A stretch of DNA of 47,191 nt from Phaeovulum molybdatiresistens (GTDB lineage Bacteria; Pseudomonadota; Alphaproteobacteria; Rhodobacterales; Rhodobacteraceae): positions 1 through 47,191 of the forward strand of contig NZ_JAMJFX010000024.1 in the NCBI RefSeq assembly GCF_023544865.1, read 5' to 3'. Positions 1 through 7,267 of this stretch are shown here, one piece after another; within the stretch, counting starts at the first letter, position 1; each line of letters starts with the position of its first letter. The notes below the pieces were generated by a model that saw only the letters and a list, made by a program, of their open reading frames with translations, had not been told where the DNA came from and searched no databases. Position numbers and translations under genes: made by a program.

Positions 1-186
1 CGCTGCCTGAAAAAAACGAACCTTCAGATGCCCGGAGCGCACCGCCAGGGAATTTCCACAGCATTCGCGACACGACCTCACGTTCCGCGTGATGGCACTG
101 GATACCGGCACGCTATACGGCGACCTGACGCCGGAAAGCCGCGCCAATGGCGTGCCTGTGGTGGCGCGCCGGCCCGCAGGGCGCGA

Positions 187-912
187 TCAGATCGACGTCG
201 CGGACCCGGGCGCTGCCCACGCCTGAAACACGTCGCGGCCGGACTCTTCGGCGATCACCACCTGCCCGAAGCCCGCCTCGGCAAGAAGCCGCGCCCAGGT
301 GTCACGCGAAAAGATGCCAAGCACCATACGGTCATGAACGACGCGCCGGGTGCCATCGGCTTCGCGCAGCAGATAGACAAAATCGCTTTCATAGGTGGTT
401 CTGCGGATCATCGGCTGCGTCCATTCCAGATAGCGCATCCCGCGTTCCGGACCGTCGATCCCGCCCATCGAGGCACCAGGCACGAAGCGCTCGACCGTCC
501 AGTCCGGGCAGAACAGCGCCACCCCGCCCGGCGTCAGATGGGCGCAAGCCGTGCGCATCGTTGCCAGCAGATCGGCCTCTGTCGTCATGTGGCTGATCGC
601 GTCGAAGACCAGAACGGCATCGAAGGTCTCATCCAGGCGCAGACTGCGCATGTCGCCGGTCAGGTGGCGACAGTCGGGATTCAGGCGGCGGCTACCGTCC
701 AGCATGCGCAGCGACAGGTCGACCAGCGTCATGTCGAACCGGGTTTCCAGATGCGATGCCAGATGCCCGCCGCCCGCACCCAGTTGCAGAAGCCTTGGCC
801 GCCCCGCCGCGCCGGCGGACAGAAGCCGCGCCACCGGCACGGACCCGGCCTCATATTCCGCGGGCGGCGACATGAGCGGCCACCAGTCTGCAAGATCATC
901 ATAAAGTCGCAT
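187..912 (-). CDS. Class I SAM-dependent methyltransferase
   Basis: Predicted 241-residue soluble methyltransferase of the Rossmann-fold class; the substrate cannot be told. The glycine-rich SAM-binding motif I (LLQLGAGGGH, residues 41-50) is followed by the acidic post-I strand (TLVDLS) and a motif around FDAVLVFDAISH, the usual order of a class I enzyme. I start it at the ATG of MRLYDDLADWWP, a common beginning in this family; an upstream GTG at 948 would add 12 residues. It lies about 100 bases downstream of the tadG-like gene on the same strand, but no functional link is evident. Family assignment is firm, the exact reaction unknown. Confidence 0.85.
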   Translation of the reverse strand: MRLYDDLADWWPLMSPPAEYEAGSVPVARLLSAGAAGRPRLLQLGAGGGHLASHLETRFDMTLVDLSLRMLDGSRRLNPDCRHLTGDMRSLRLDETFDAVLVFDAISHMTTEADLLATMRTACAHLTPGGVALFCPDWTVERFVPGASMGGIDGPERGMRYLEWTQPMIRRTTYESDFVYLLREADGTRRVVHDRMVLGIFSRDTWARLLAEAGFGQVVIAEESGRDVFQAWAAPGSATSI

Positions 913-1014
913 GCGCCAGTATTGCGTCAACAGGCCGCGATTGTGCACGCTCGACTATCCCCGGCCCGGGCGCGCGGCAAGGATGCCGATCAATAGCAGA
1001 TCCGAGACCGCGGG

Positions 1015-2319
1015 TCAGCGCGCCAGCCGGAAATAGGCGGCCTCGAAATTGTTTTCCATGCCCGCGCCACCGCAGAAGGCCATCGAACCGTTTGATGTGC
1101 CCGAAACCGTGCCACCGGCCACAAAGGCCGCGCCCTGAATGCCGTCGGCATTGGCGGTGAAGGCGATGTCCTTCGCGGCAATCATCTGGCCGCCATACAT
1201 CTGCAAGTCAGACGGAATGTCGATGCCGCCGTAGGTGACGATCTGCGCACCACCGCCGGGGGCACAATTATCATTGCGCCCCACCTGTAGCCCCGAGGCC
1301 GCATAGACCGATTTGGCACCTGTGTTCCGCGTGACGATCACCACATCCTCAAGCCGTGCGCCGGCGCCGAATTTCAGGTCGCAATCGGTCACGATCACCA
1401 GTTCCGATAGCAGGGTGCCCGCCTCGATATTCGCGCCGGAATTCTTGCAAAGCACGCGGTGAACCCGGCCTTTCTGGAACATGGTCTGGTCAAAGTTGCC
1501 GTTGTTGGACGATACATCGATGACGATGTCCGAGGTGATGTAGTCGGGCATATAGGCCGAGCCCATGCTTTGGACACCGTTGTAGATGGCGTCGATGCGA
1601 TCAAGGATCTTCAGCGGATAGACCCCGTCACGCAGCGCATATTGCAGGCCATCATTCGATTCAAAACCGGACTTGGGCAGTTCGATGTCCCGAGTGTCGG
1701 GCATGGACACGACGGTCCCCTGTTCAAACAGGTTGTTGCTGTTCACCGAGACATGGCCATTTGAATGCAGGCAGAACCCGGATTCATAGATGTTGTTGCT
1801 TTGCACATCGACCAGAACGTCGCCGACCATACCCTCGCGAAGGCAGGTCGGATAGTAGGTTTCGAACACCGACGGGGCCAGGACATCCCAGCTGTTCATC
1901 CCGACCAGACGCAACAGAAAGACGGTGACGGAATTCTGCCGCTCTTCCAGTTGGGCGGTGCGCACCAGAACGGCCTGGCGCGACCCGGGCGCGGGTTCGA
2001 ACAGATCGGCATCGCGGTCCCAGCGGCCAAAGACGATGTCTTCGGGCAAAAGCGCCTCGCCGAAGGATTCGGGGGGCATGTTGCGCGTCACAAGTTCGAT
2101 CGCGGCGGCCTTTGCCTCATCCTCGGGCAAAAGCTCTCGTTTGTAGAGCGCGGCATGGGCCGCGGAATCCGCTGTGATTTGCAGGCGCGTGCGCGCGGCA
2201 ACCGCATTCGAGAAATCGATCGCAAGACCACCGACCATCAGGATGGCCAGCAGCAAAAACAGGCTGAGCGCGGTAACCACGCCGTCTTCCCTAGCGAAAC
2301 GGGCGCAAAGGTTACGCAT
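1015..2319 (-). CDS. TadG-like pilus-assembly/secreted protein (Asn-rich passenger)
   Basis: About 434 residues. The N-terminus has the Tad/Flp hallmark: a short cytoplasmic stretch with FAREDGVVTAL, then one membrane segment (LSLFLLLAILMVGGLAIDFSNAV) and RTRLQITADSAAHAAL, as in TadE/TadG pseudopilins. Residues after about 170 form a large extracytoplasmic region with recurring Asn-rich segments (QSNNIYESG, NSNNLFEQG, SSNNGNFDQ), which may form a beta-helical or repetitive fold. No von Willebrand A motif (DxSxS) is seen, unlike the second TadG-like gene at 20826. Three consecutive ATGs lie at 2325, 2322 and 2319; the GAGGGG ribosome site favours the second or third. It follows the tadE-like gene closely. 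Confidence 0.8.
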   Translation of the reverse strand: MRNLCARFAREDGVVTALSLFLLLAILMVGGLAIDFSNAVAARTRLQITADSAAHAALYKRELLPEDEAKAAAIELVTRNMPPESFGEALLPEDIVFGRWDRDADLFEPAPGSRQAVLVRTAQLEERQNSVTVFLLRLVGMNSWDVLAPSVFETYYPTCLREGMVGDVLVDVQSNNIYESGFCLHSNGHVSVNSNNLFEQGTVVSMPDTRDIELPKSGFESNDGLQYALRDGVYPLKILDRIDAIYNGVQSMGSAYMPDYITSDIVIDVSSNNGNFDQTMFQKGRVHRVLCKNSGANIEAGTLLSELVIVTDCDLKFGAGARLEDVVIVTRNTGAKSVYAASGLQVGRNDNCAPGGGAQIVTYGGIDIPSDLQMYGGQMIAAKDIAFTANADGIQGAAFVAGGTVSGTSNGSMAFCGGAGMENNFEAAYFRLAR

Positions 2320-2331
2320 CATCATGGCCCC

Positions 2332-2763
2332 TCAGATCTCTTGCAGGTGGCTTGCGCGCACCGTGACATTCAGCGACCGGAAGGCACCGACAACGCCCAG
2401 CCCATCAAGATCGCGCGCGGGGATCGTCACCTCGGATGTGATGTAGCCGGCCTCGACGCTGGTATTGATCGTGGCGGATTGGCCAAGGTTGCCAAGGGCA
2501 CGCTGAATGAATTCGTTTACCTCAAGCTGGTTGGTCAACCGGCCAACCGAGACATTGCGGTTCGCATCCTGCACGACGCGCAGCACGCGGCTCTGGTTGA
2601 AGAAGATGAAGGAAATGTCTGCTATGGCGGCAAAAAGGAACAGCAGGAACGGAACCCACAGCACCGCCTCGACGGATACCGCGCCGCTATCGGCGCGCGA
2701 GAACCGTCGCAACACATGCAGGATCGACGGCTGTCTGACCTTTGCGATCGCGTCCACTGGCAT
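2332..2763 (-). CDS. TadE-like pilus-assembly protein
   Basis: 143-residue protein with the TadE pattern: a short basic N-terminus, SGAVSVEAVLWVPFLLFLFAAIADI as the single membrane and prepilin-like segment (with the conserved Glu of the GxxxxE type), then a periplasmic tail. Such proteins are minor pseudopilins of the Tad (Flp) system or cell-envelope proteins of that family. The gene has a clear GAGGG ribosome site eight bases before the ATG and is followed within about 12 bases by the tadG-like gene, so the two form an operon. No tadA/B/C, secretin or flp genes are in the window, so the assembly machinery must lie elsewhere. Confidence 0.82.
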   Translation of the reverse strand: MPVDAIAKVRQPSILHVLRRFSRADSGAVSVEAVLWVPFLLFLFAAIADISFIFFNQSRVLRVVQDANRNVSVGRLTNQLEVNEFIQRALGNLGQSATINTSVEAGYITSEVTIPARDLDGLGVVGAFRSLNVTVRASHLQEI

Positions 2764-3110
2764 GTTTCCCTCTCTGGCGGCAGTCTGGATTTATTGTCGA
2801 ATAACAGGAACCTAACAAAACGATCGAAACTGATACTTGTCACATCGATAAACAACGCCGCAAATCTGGCGGGATTACGGCCTCAACGTGGTAAACTTGG
2901 GGGAAACGCCTGAACTTTGGCACAAATTGGGCCTGACCGGCCCGTGTGACGCAGGCTTTCGTTGCAGGGCGTGGCTGGGGGCCTTCGGGCACTGGCGAAT
3001 CGGGGCGATGGCATCGTCGACTTCACCGCATCGGCCCTCGCAAGGATGCCATTTGCGCCATTCCGCGCGGGTTCGCCGCTGCGACTACTGCCGGACATTC
3101 CGATAAGTTA

Positions 3111-3139
3111 CCGCTGCCACAGGAGCTGACTGGCAGCGG
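3111..3139. repeat. Inverted repeat, 9-bp stem
   Basis: CCGCTGCCA (3111-3119) pairs with TGGCAGCGG (3131-3139) around an 11-base loop. Its loop and right arm also contain GCTGACTGGC (3125-3134), which is the exact reverse complement of GCCAGTCAGC at 3199-3208, so two alternative pairings compete. Such mutually exclusive stems can occur in regulatory RNA, but no known class is recognised. Confidence 0.5.
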
Positions 3140-3220
3140 CGCGCGGTCTGGTCAACCGCGACGTCCTTAAGGAAACCGACGGACGCCAAACCATCGGAGC
3201 CAGTCAGCGTGCGGGTGCTC

Positions 3221-3284
3221 CTTCCCCGTTGACCTGTCAAGCGCCTCGCGCCCTCGGGTGCGAGGCGCTTGCGTGGAGGGGAAG
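3221..3284. terminator. Long bipartite hairpin between tRNA-His and tadE
   Basis: Inner stem CAAGCGCCTCGC (3238-3249) pairs perfectly with its complement at 3260-3271 across a 10-base loop. An outer stem CTTCCCC (3221-3227) pairs with GGGGAAG (3278-3284). It lies about 90 bases downstream of tRNA-His (which reads leftward) and so may end that transcript. There is no T-tract, so a structured RNA or an intergenic repeat are alternatives. Confidence 0.45.
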
Positions 3285-3376
3285 CGCGGCCACTATGACA
3301 GCGCCATAACGGGGGGCGCAGGCGCACGTCAGCACCCCCAAGGGGTGGCATGAGCAGCTGTAATTTCATGGGAAAA

Positions 3377-3453
3377 TGGTACCGCCTGCCCGGCTCGAAC
3401 GGGCGACCCCCAGATCCACAATCTGGTGCTCTAACCAACTGAGCTAAGGCGGC
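3377..3453 (-). tRNA. tRNA-His (GTG), CCA encoded
   Basis: Complete cloverleaf on the minus strand: acceptor GCCGCCT/AGGCGGT, D-arm AGCTCAGTTGGTTAGAGC, anticodon arm CCAGA-TTGTGGA-TCTGG with anticodon GTG, and the T-arm GTTCGAGCC region, ending in A73 and an encoded CCA. The base before the acceptor is T, so the G-1 typical of most bacterial tRNA-His is not encoded, and the discriminator is A rather than C. This fits the known alphaproteobacterial exception. The first pair is G-U. Confidence 0.95.
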
Positions 3454-3598
3454 ACTGCGCGCGGATTTAGCCCCTGTCGCCCGCGATTGCAAGAGCACTT
3501 TTGCCACGCTCGGGGATCACCCATGCACTTGCCCGCCGGGCGCCAAGCGGGTAACCCGAAAGAACGGGCGATTTCGTCCGCCAAGCGGAGGCGTGATC

Positions 3599-3802
3599 AT
3601 GGGCATCAACAAGGAAAGCGAAATCGCGGCGAATCTTCAGATCGGCCCGACCTCGCTGGGGATGGTGCGAATCTATGTTGAAGGCGAAGGCGTAGACCTG
3701 CCGCTGGACTTCGACCCGGAAGAGGCCGAGGAAATCGCCGAGGAACTGCTGGCTGCGGCCGAGGCCGCGCGTGAGATGGGCAAGCCCAAAAAGGGCAAGT
3801 GA
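3599..3802 (+). CDS. Small conserved protein (DUF6324-like)
   Basis: 67-residue acidic soluble protein of unknown function. It begins MGINKESEIAANLQIGPTSL and ends in a helical Glu/Ala-rich segment (DPEEAEEIAEELLAAAEAA) with a basic tail. From memory this matches a small Rhodobacterales family, DUF6324. The ATG at 3599 is preceded by a GCGGAGGCG ribosome site at good spacing; a GTG two codons earlier is less likely. It converges directly on mmcB: its TGA ends at 3802 and the mmcB stop begins at 3803. No membrane segment or signal peptide is present. Confidence 0.8.
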   Translation: MGINKESEIAANLQIGPTSLGMVRIYVEGEGVDLPLDFDPEEAEEIAEELLAAAEAAREMGKPKKGK

Positions 3803-4249
3803 TCACTCGGGCAGCAGCGGCACACCAGGATCGCGCAGCGCCTGCAGGCGGATCGCGGCGTGGCGGGCGAATTTCTGCGTGACCACCTTGCGCCGGGCAC
3901 CTGCCAGCGGCACCGCGGGCGCCATACGCACCAGTTCGGCCCCATAGCGATCGGCCAGGATCAGGCCGGTATCTTCGGGCAACAGATCGACGGGGAAATC
4001 GGCATCAACCGCCCAGAAAAAGCGATCCGCCCATTCCAGATAGCCCTGCCATTTGCGATCCGAAGTGAAATCGACGCGGCTGGATTTGCATTCGACGATC
4101 CAGATTTCGCCTTTCGGGCCCAGCCCCATCACATCGACACGCAGACCGGGGCGGGGCACCAGTTCCTCAACCGTGACAAAGCCAAGCGTGCGCAGGTGCC
4201 TGCAGACACCGCGTGCGAGCCATTGTCCGGGCATGAGATCCTGGGCCAT
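3803..4249 (-). CDS. mmcB: MmcB-family DNA repair protein
   Basis: 148-residue protein of the MmcB family, SOS-induced alphaproteobacterial proteins linked to DNA damage tolerance. The core looks like a PD-(D/E)xK nuclease fold: RVDVMGLGPKGEIWIVECKS supplies the Asp and the ExK pair on adjacent strands (about residues 38-56), and a hydrophobic tryptophan-rich stretch follows (WQGYLEWADRFFWAVD). The ATG at 4249 is 11 bases from a textbook alphaproteobacterial LexA box (4261-4275), which strongly supports both the start and SOS control. Family assignment comes from recalled sequence similarity; nuclease activity is inferred from the motif only. Confidence 0.85.
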   Translation of the reverse strand: MAQDLMPGQWLARGVCRHLRTLGFVTVEELVPRPGLRVDVMGLGPKGEIWIVECKSSRVDFTSDRKWQGYLEWADRFFWAVDADFPVDLLPEDTGLILADRYGAELVRMAPAVPLAGARRKVVTQKFARHAAIRLQALRDPGVPLLPE

Positions 4250-4260
4250 GGCGACCTTAT

Positions 4261-4275
4261 GAACGAAGCAGGAAC
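4261..4275 (-). promoter_or_regulatory. LexA (SOS) box upstream of mmcB
   Basis: The plus strand reads GAACGAAGCAGGAAC, which on the gene's strand is GTTC-N7-GTTC. That is exactly the direct-repeat SOS box of alphaproteobacteria, as opposed to the palindromic enterobacterial box. It lies 11 bases upstream of the mmcB start codon, overlapping the expected promoter. Confidence 0.85.
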
Positions 4276-4554
4276 ATCTGTCCAGATCCCCTTGCCGATC
4301 ACGCCGCGCGCCCCTATGTCATGCGGTGGCGGGTTTCTGCTCGGCGCGTGCAAGGCCCTTTTCCAGTGGCCGATAAGCATTTCCGAGGGGGCTGGCTCTG
4401 CCGGGATCGTGGTCCCGGTATCTGGTTCCCACCTGATCTAGTCAGGCTCTCGGGAAATTCACGCCTTCACGGCTGCTGCGGTTCCCGCCACCGCAAAAAG
4501 CCGCAGGTTCGCCTGCGGCTTTTGAATTTTCAGGATCGTGCACAGCCCGCGGGC
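4276..4554. other. Intergenic region upstream of mmcB
   Basis: Holds the mmcB promoter region at its left end and a strong bidirectional hairpin terminator at 4496-4523. I see no convincing gene. A 37-codon minus-strand frame (4319-4432, GTG start) has protein-like composition but no ribosome site. Confidence 0.5.
4496..4523. terminator. Rho-independent terminator, bidirectional
   Basis: Twelve-bp perfect stem AAAAGCCGCAGG (4496-4507), TTCG tetraloop, CCTGCGGCTTTT (4512-4523). The A-run and T-run flank the GC stem so it can work in both directions. It lies 31 bases past the stop of the minus-strand membrane-protein gene at 4555 and most likely ends the nusB/rib-side transcript there. Confidence 0.85.
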
Positions 4555-4869
4555 CTAGCGCTTGCGGATCGCCTTTGCGGCCACCGGCACCCGCGCCGGT
4601 TCCAGCACGGGAATTGCGTCGCGGCGGCCACCCTGGCCCCCATCCTCGGGTTCTGCCAGGCGCATGACGGCGATACCGAACTGGACGCCGGAAAACACCA
4701 CCGTGTTGAACACCACCAGCAGCCCCAGCGCAATATAGCCCACATCCGAGGCCGAGATCAGATGCCACAGGTTCGCGACATTAAACCAAAGCAAAAGCCC
4801 GACAAAGACCACCGACAGGGCAAAGCCGGCAAAGACGTTGCGGATGTAAAGGCGCACCAGTTCAGGCAT
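4555..4869 (-). CDS. Small two-helix inner-membrane protein, unknown function
   Basis: 104 residues. The N-terminus MPELVRLYIRNVFAG leads into a first membrane helix (FALSVVFVGLLLWFNVANLW) and a second (VGYIALGLLVVFNTVVFSGVQ); the C-terminal third is soluble, basic and Pro/Arg-rich. I recognise it as a conserved small membrane protein of Rhodobacterales but know no function. The chosen ATG has GGGAGAG upstream; longer frames upstream have poor composition. It lies about 117 bases downstream of nusB on the same strand and is followed by a strong terminator, so it may be the last gene of that transcript. Confidence 0.8.
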   Translation of the reverse strand: MPELVRLYIRNVFAGFALSVVFVGLLLWFNVANLWHLISASDVGYIALGLLVVFNTVVFSGVQFGIAVMRLAEPEDGGQGGRRDAIPVLEPARVPVAAKAIRKR

Positions 4870-4986
4870 GACGACTCTCCCTTTGCTGAACCCAATGTAG
4901 CGCATCTGCCGGGGTTTCAAACCACCAAGCTGTCTCAGCCCCGGGGCGGGCGGCGAAAACTGGCGCATGACGGCGGGGTTGCGCGA

Positions 4987-5511
4987 TCAGAATGCCTCGG
5001 GGCGGAATTCGCGGGCCATGTGGTCCAGCACGGCATTGACGAATTTCGGCTCTTTTCCGTCGGGGAAGAAGGCCCGCGCCACATCGACGAATTCGGTGAT
5101 CACCACCTTGGGCGGGGTCGCGGGGTTCTGCAGTTCGGCCCCCGCGGCACGAAACAGCGCGCGCAGAACCGGGTCGATCCGGTCGATCGGCCATTTCGCC
5201 ACCAGTGCACGATCGGTCGCCTGGTCGATCCTGCCCTGCCACATCACCGCGTCATCCAGCAGGCGACGGAACAGGTCGGGGTCGCCCTCGGCCAGTTCAT
5301 CCTCATCATAGACGGCGCCGAAACGGTGGGTTTCGAATTCCCGGCGCACCCGTTCGGCCCCCTGCCCCGAGGCTTCCATCTGAAACAGCGCCTGCACGGC
5401 ATAAAGCCGGGCCGCGGATTTGCGCTGCCGCTTTTCCTCGGGCGTCAGCTTGCGCGGCTTTTCGGGGCCAGCATTTTCGGGGCCAGCATTTTCGGGGGCG
5501 GTGTCGGTCAT
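4987..5511 (-). CDS. nusB: Transcription antitermination factor NusB
   Basis: 174-residue NusB, an RNA-binding all-helical protein that acts with NusE (S10) at boxA in rRNA antitermination. Family signatures are RKSAARLYAVQALFQME at the N-terminal helix, IDRIDPVLRALFRAAGAEL in the middle, and PPKVVITEFVDVARAF...PKFVNAVLDHMA at the C-terminus. The first 25 residues are a low-complexity extension with a perfect duplication of ENAGP, encoded by a 15-bp tandem repeat (5461-5490). Its ATG overlaps the ribH stop (ATGA, 5508-5511), so the two genes are translationally coupled, as is usual for ribH-nusB. Confidence 0.97.
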   Translation of the reverse strand: MTDTAPENAGPENAGPEKPRKLTPEEKRQRKSAARLYAVQALFQMEASGQGAERVRREFETHRFGAVYDEDELAEGDPDLFRRLLDDAVMWQGRIDQATDRALVAKWPIDRIDPVLRALFRAAGAELQNPATPPKVVITEFVDVARAFFPDGKEPKFVNAVLDHMAREFRPEAF

Positions 5512-6059
5512 GCGCGGGTCGGTCCTTTTGCGTCACCGGCGATGCGCATCGACTCAGCCGCGGGGCGGAATCCGATGCCTTTCGTCCGGCCCGCCCATTT
5601 GCGCGACAACGCGACAAGATGCAAGGCCGCCGCGGCGGCACCGCCGCCCTTGTTCTGACCGGCGGGATCGGCGCGCACCTCGGCCTGGGGGCGGTTTTCA
5701 ACGGTCAGGATGCCGTTGCCGATGCAGACGCCTTCCAGCCCCATCAACGCGATCGCGCGCGAACTGTCGTTGCAGACGGTGTCGTAATGCGTGGTCTCGC
5801 CCCGGATCACGCAGCCAAGGGCCACGAAGCCGTCGTAATCGGCCATCCGCGCGGCCATGGCGATGGCGGTCGGCACCTCAAGCGCGCCGGGCACCTCGAC
5901 CAGATCGGCCACGGCACCGGCCTGTGCGGCCACGGCGCGCGCGCCGGCCACCAGATTGTCGGCGATGTCCTTGTAATAGGGCGCCACCACGATCAGCAGG
6001 CGCACCGGCTTGTCGAACTGCGGCAGCGGCAGGGTGTAATGGGTTTCATGCCCAGCCAT
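5508..6059 (-). CDS. ribH: 6,7-dimethyl-8-ribityllumazine synthase
   Basis: 183-residue lumazine synthase, the penultimate step of riboflavin synthesis: it condenses 5-amino-6-ribitylaminouracil with 3,4-dihydroxy-2-butanone 4-phosphate. Visible family features are VPGALEVPTAI, the phosphate and substrate loop VALGCVIRGETTHYDTVC (with the active-site His), and GNGILTVENRPQA. The C-terminus is about 25 residues longer than the minimal enzyme and basic (SRKWAGRTKG...). It sits between ribB and nusB, three bases from the ribB start region's downstream end, in one minus-strand operon. Confidence 0.97.
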   Translation of the reverse strand: MAGHETHYTLPLPQFDKPVRLLIVVAPYYKDIADNLVAGARAVAAQAGAVADLVEVPGALEVPTAIAMAARMADYDGFVALGCVIRGETTHYDTVCNDSSRAIALMGLEGVCIGNGILTVENRPQAEVRADPAGQNKGGGAAAAALHLVALSRKWAGRTKGIGFRPAAESMRIAGDAKGPTRA

Positions 6060-6062
6060 GGA

Positions 6063-7169
6063 TCAGTCCTTCCGATAGGGGCGCGTGCCCGTGATTTCCA
6101 GCCCATAGCCTTCCAGGCCGACCAGTTTCGGCTGGGCGGAGTTGGTCAGCAGTTCCAGCTTGTGCAGGCCCAGCGCCGACAGGATCTGCGCGCCAAGCCC
6201 ATATTGGCGCAGCGTCTGCGGCGACGCTTCGCCCTGCGGAACCATTTTCATCGACGTGTCGCGCAGAAGCACCACGACACCGCGCCCTTCCTCGGCGATG
6301 GCGCGCATGGCGGCGGGCACGTCGCCCTCTTTCACCGGGTTCAGGCCCAGAACGTCGGTCAGCGGGTCCAGCGCATGCATCCGCACCAGGATCGGGGCGG
6401 GATCGGACAGATCGCCCTTGGTCAGCACGATATGTTCGGCGCCCTGGGTTTCATCGGTGAAGATGCGCATCGCCCAGTCGCCACCGTGAACCGAGCGGAC
6501 CGGCCGATGCGCGGTTTCGTTCACCAGATTGTCATAGCGGCGGCGATAGGCGATCAGGTCGGAAATCGTGCCGATCTTCAGCCCGTGTTTCTGCGCAAAG
6601 ACCACCAGATCGGGCAGCCGCGCCATGGTGCCGTCCTCGTTCATGATCTCACAGATCACGCCCGAGGGGTTCAGGCCGGCCAGGCGGCTGACATCCACCG
6701 CGGCCTCGGTATGGCCCGCACGCACCAGCACCCCGCCTTCGCGCGCGCGCAGCGGGAAGATATGGCCGGGGGTGGCGATATCGGCCGCGCCCTTGGTCGG
6801 GTCGATCGCCACGGCCACGGTCAGCGCCCGATCATGGGCGGAAATGCCGGTGGACACACCCTCGCGCGCCTCGATCGACACGGTGAAGGCGGTTTCATGG
6901 CGCGAGGAATTGGACGAGGCCATCAGCGGCAGGCCCAGCGCATCCAGCCGCGCACCGGTCAGCGACAGGCAGATCAGCCCGCGCCCGTGCATCGCCATGA
7001 AGTTGATCGCATTGGGTGTGCACATCTGCGCCGGGATCACCAGATCGCCTTCATTCTCGCGGTCTTCGTGATCGACAAGGATGAACATCTTGCCGTTGCG
7101 CGCATCCTCGATGATCTCTTCGATCGACGAGATCGCGTCGGAATAATCGGTCCGGGGGGCCTCGGCCAT
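6063..7169 (-). CDS. ribB: 3,4-dihydroxy-2-butanone-4-phosphate synthase with degenerate GTP cyclohydrolase II domain
   Basis: 368 residues. The N-terminal domain (about 1-210) is a complete DHBP synthase: ILVDHEDRENEGDLVI (metal and substrate binding), FMAMHGRGLICLSL, and the RAGHTEAAVDVSRLAGL loop. It makes the four-carbon unit for lumazine from ribulose 5-phosphate. The C-terminal domain aligns with GTP cyclohydrolase II (GRGVVVLLRD, LRQYGLGAQILSALG), but the zinc-ligand cysteine cluster expected after the HxxxLTGD-type segment is missing (here VRMHALDPLTDVLGLN). Cyclohydrolase activity is therefore unlikely and a separate ribA should exist. The start at 7169 (MAEAPRTDYSD) fits the family; the upstream frame is not conserved in character. 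Confidence 0.93.
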   Translation of the reverse strand: MAEAPRTDYSDAISSIEEIIEDARNGKMFILVDHEDRENEGDLVIPAQMCTPNAINFMAMHGRGLICLSLTGARLDALGLPLMASSNSSRHETAFTVSIEAREGVSTGISAHDRALTVAVAIDPTKGAADIATPGHIFPLRAREGGVLVRAGHTEAAVDVSRLAGLNPSGVICEIMNEDGTMARLPDLVVFAQKHGLKIGTISDLIAYRRRYDNLVNETAHRPVRSVHGGDWAMRIFTDETQGAEHIVLTKGDLSDPAPILVRMHALDPLTDVLGLNPVKEGDVPAAMRAIAEEGRGVVVLLRDTSMKMVPQGEASPQTLRQYGLGAQILSALGLHKLELLTNSAQPKLVGLEGYGLEITGTRPYRKD

Positions 7170-7267
7170 GTCACGTCTCCTTTGCGGCCCTGCGGCCGGG
7201 TTGGCCTTGCGTTTCGCGCCGGGGGGCGGCCAAGTCAAGGCACAGCTTGTGTGCAAATGTCCGGCGC

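Larger units (their letters stand above)
2764..3376. other. Gene-free stretch with promoter-like and hairpin-rich DNA
   Basis: I find no convincing coding frame here. The part next to tadE (about 2790-2860) is noticeably AT-rich for this genome and probably holds the tadE-tadG promoter. Positions 3111-3284 contain several strong inverted repeats, described separately. The remaining bases show nothing I can name. Confidence 0.5.

Noticed and set aside
11..226. Plus-strand frame at the left edge with a protein-like stretch (from about 62, ending HA at 226)
   Set aside because: It has an in-frame stop at 8-10, no convincing start with ribosome site, and overlaps the methyltransferase end by 40 bases. 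It could be the end of a frameshifted or edge-damaged gene, but I cannot support it.
1765..2913. 382-residue plus-strand frame antisense to the tadE and tadG-like genes
   Set aside because: It is the complement shadow of two recognisable genes in a high-GC genome; no domain is visible.
3085..3507. 140-residue minus-strand frame across tRNA-His
   Set aside because: It reads through the tRNA gene and its hairpins; low-complexity composition, no family resemblance.
4319..4432. 37-codon minus-strand frame with GTG start upstream of mmcB
   Set aside because: Composition is plausible, but there is no ribosome site, and the SOS box and its promoter lie between it and mmcB.
7171..7267. Possible FMN riboswitch upstream of ribB
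   Set aside because: The gap is under 100 bases and I do not see the conserved RFN core; it is too short for the element.
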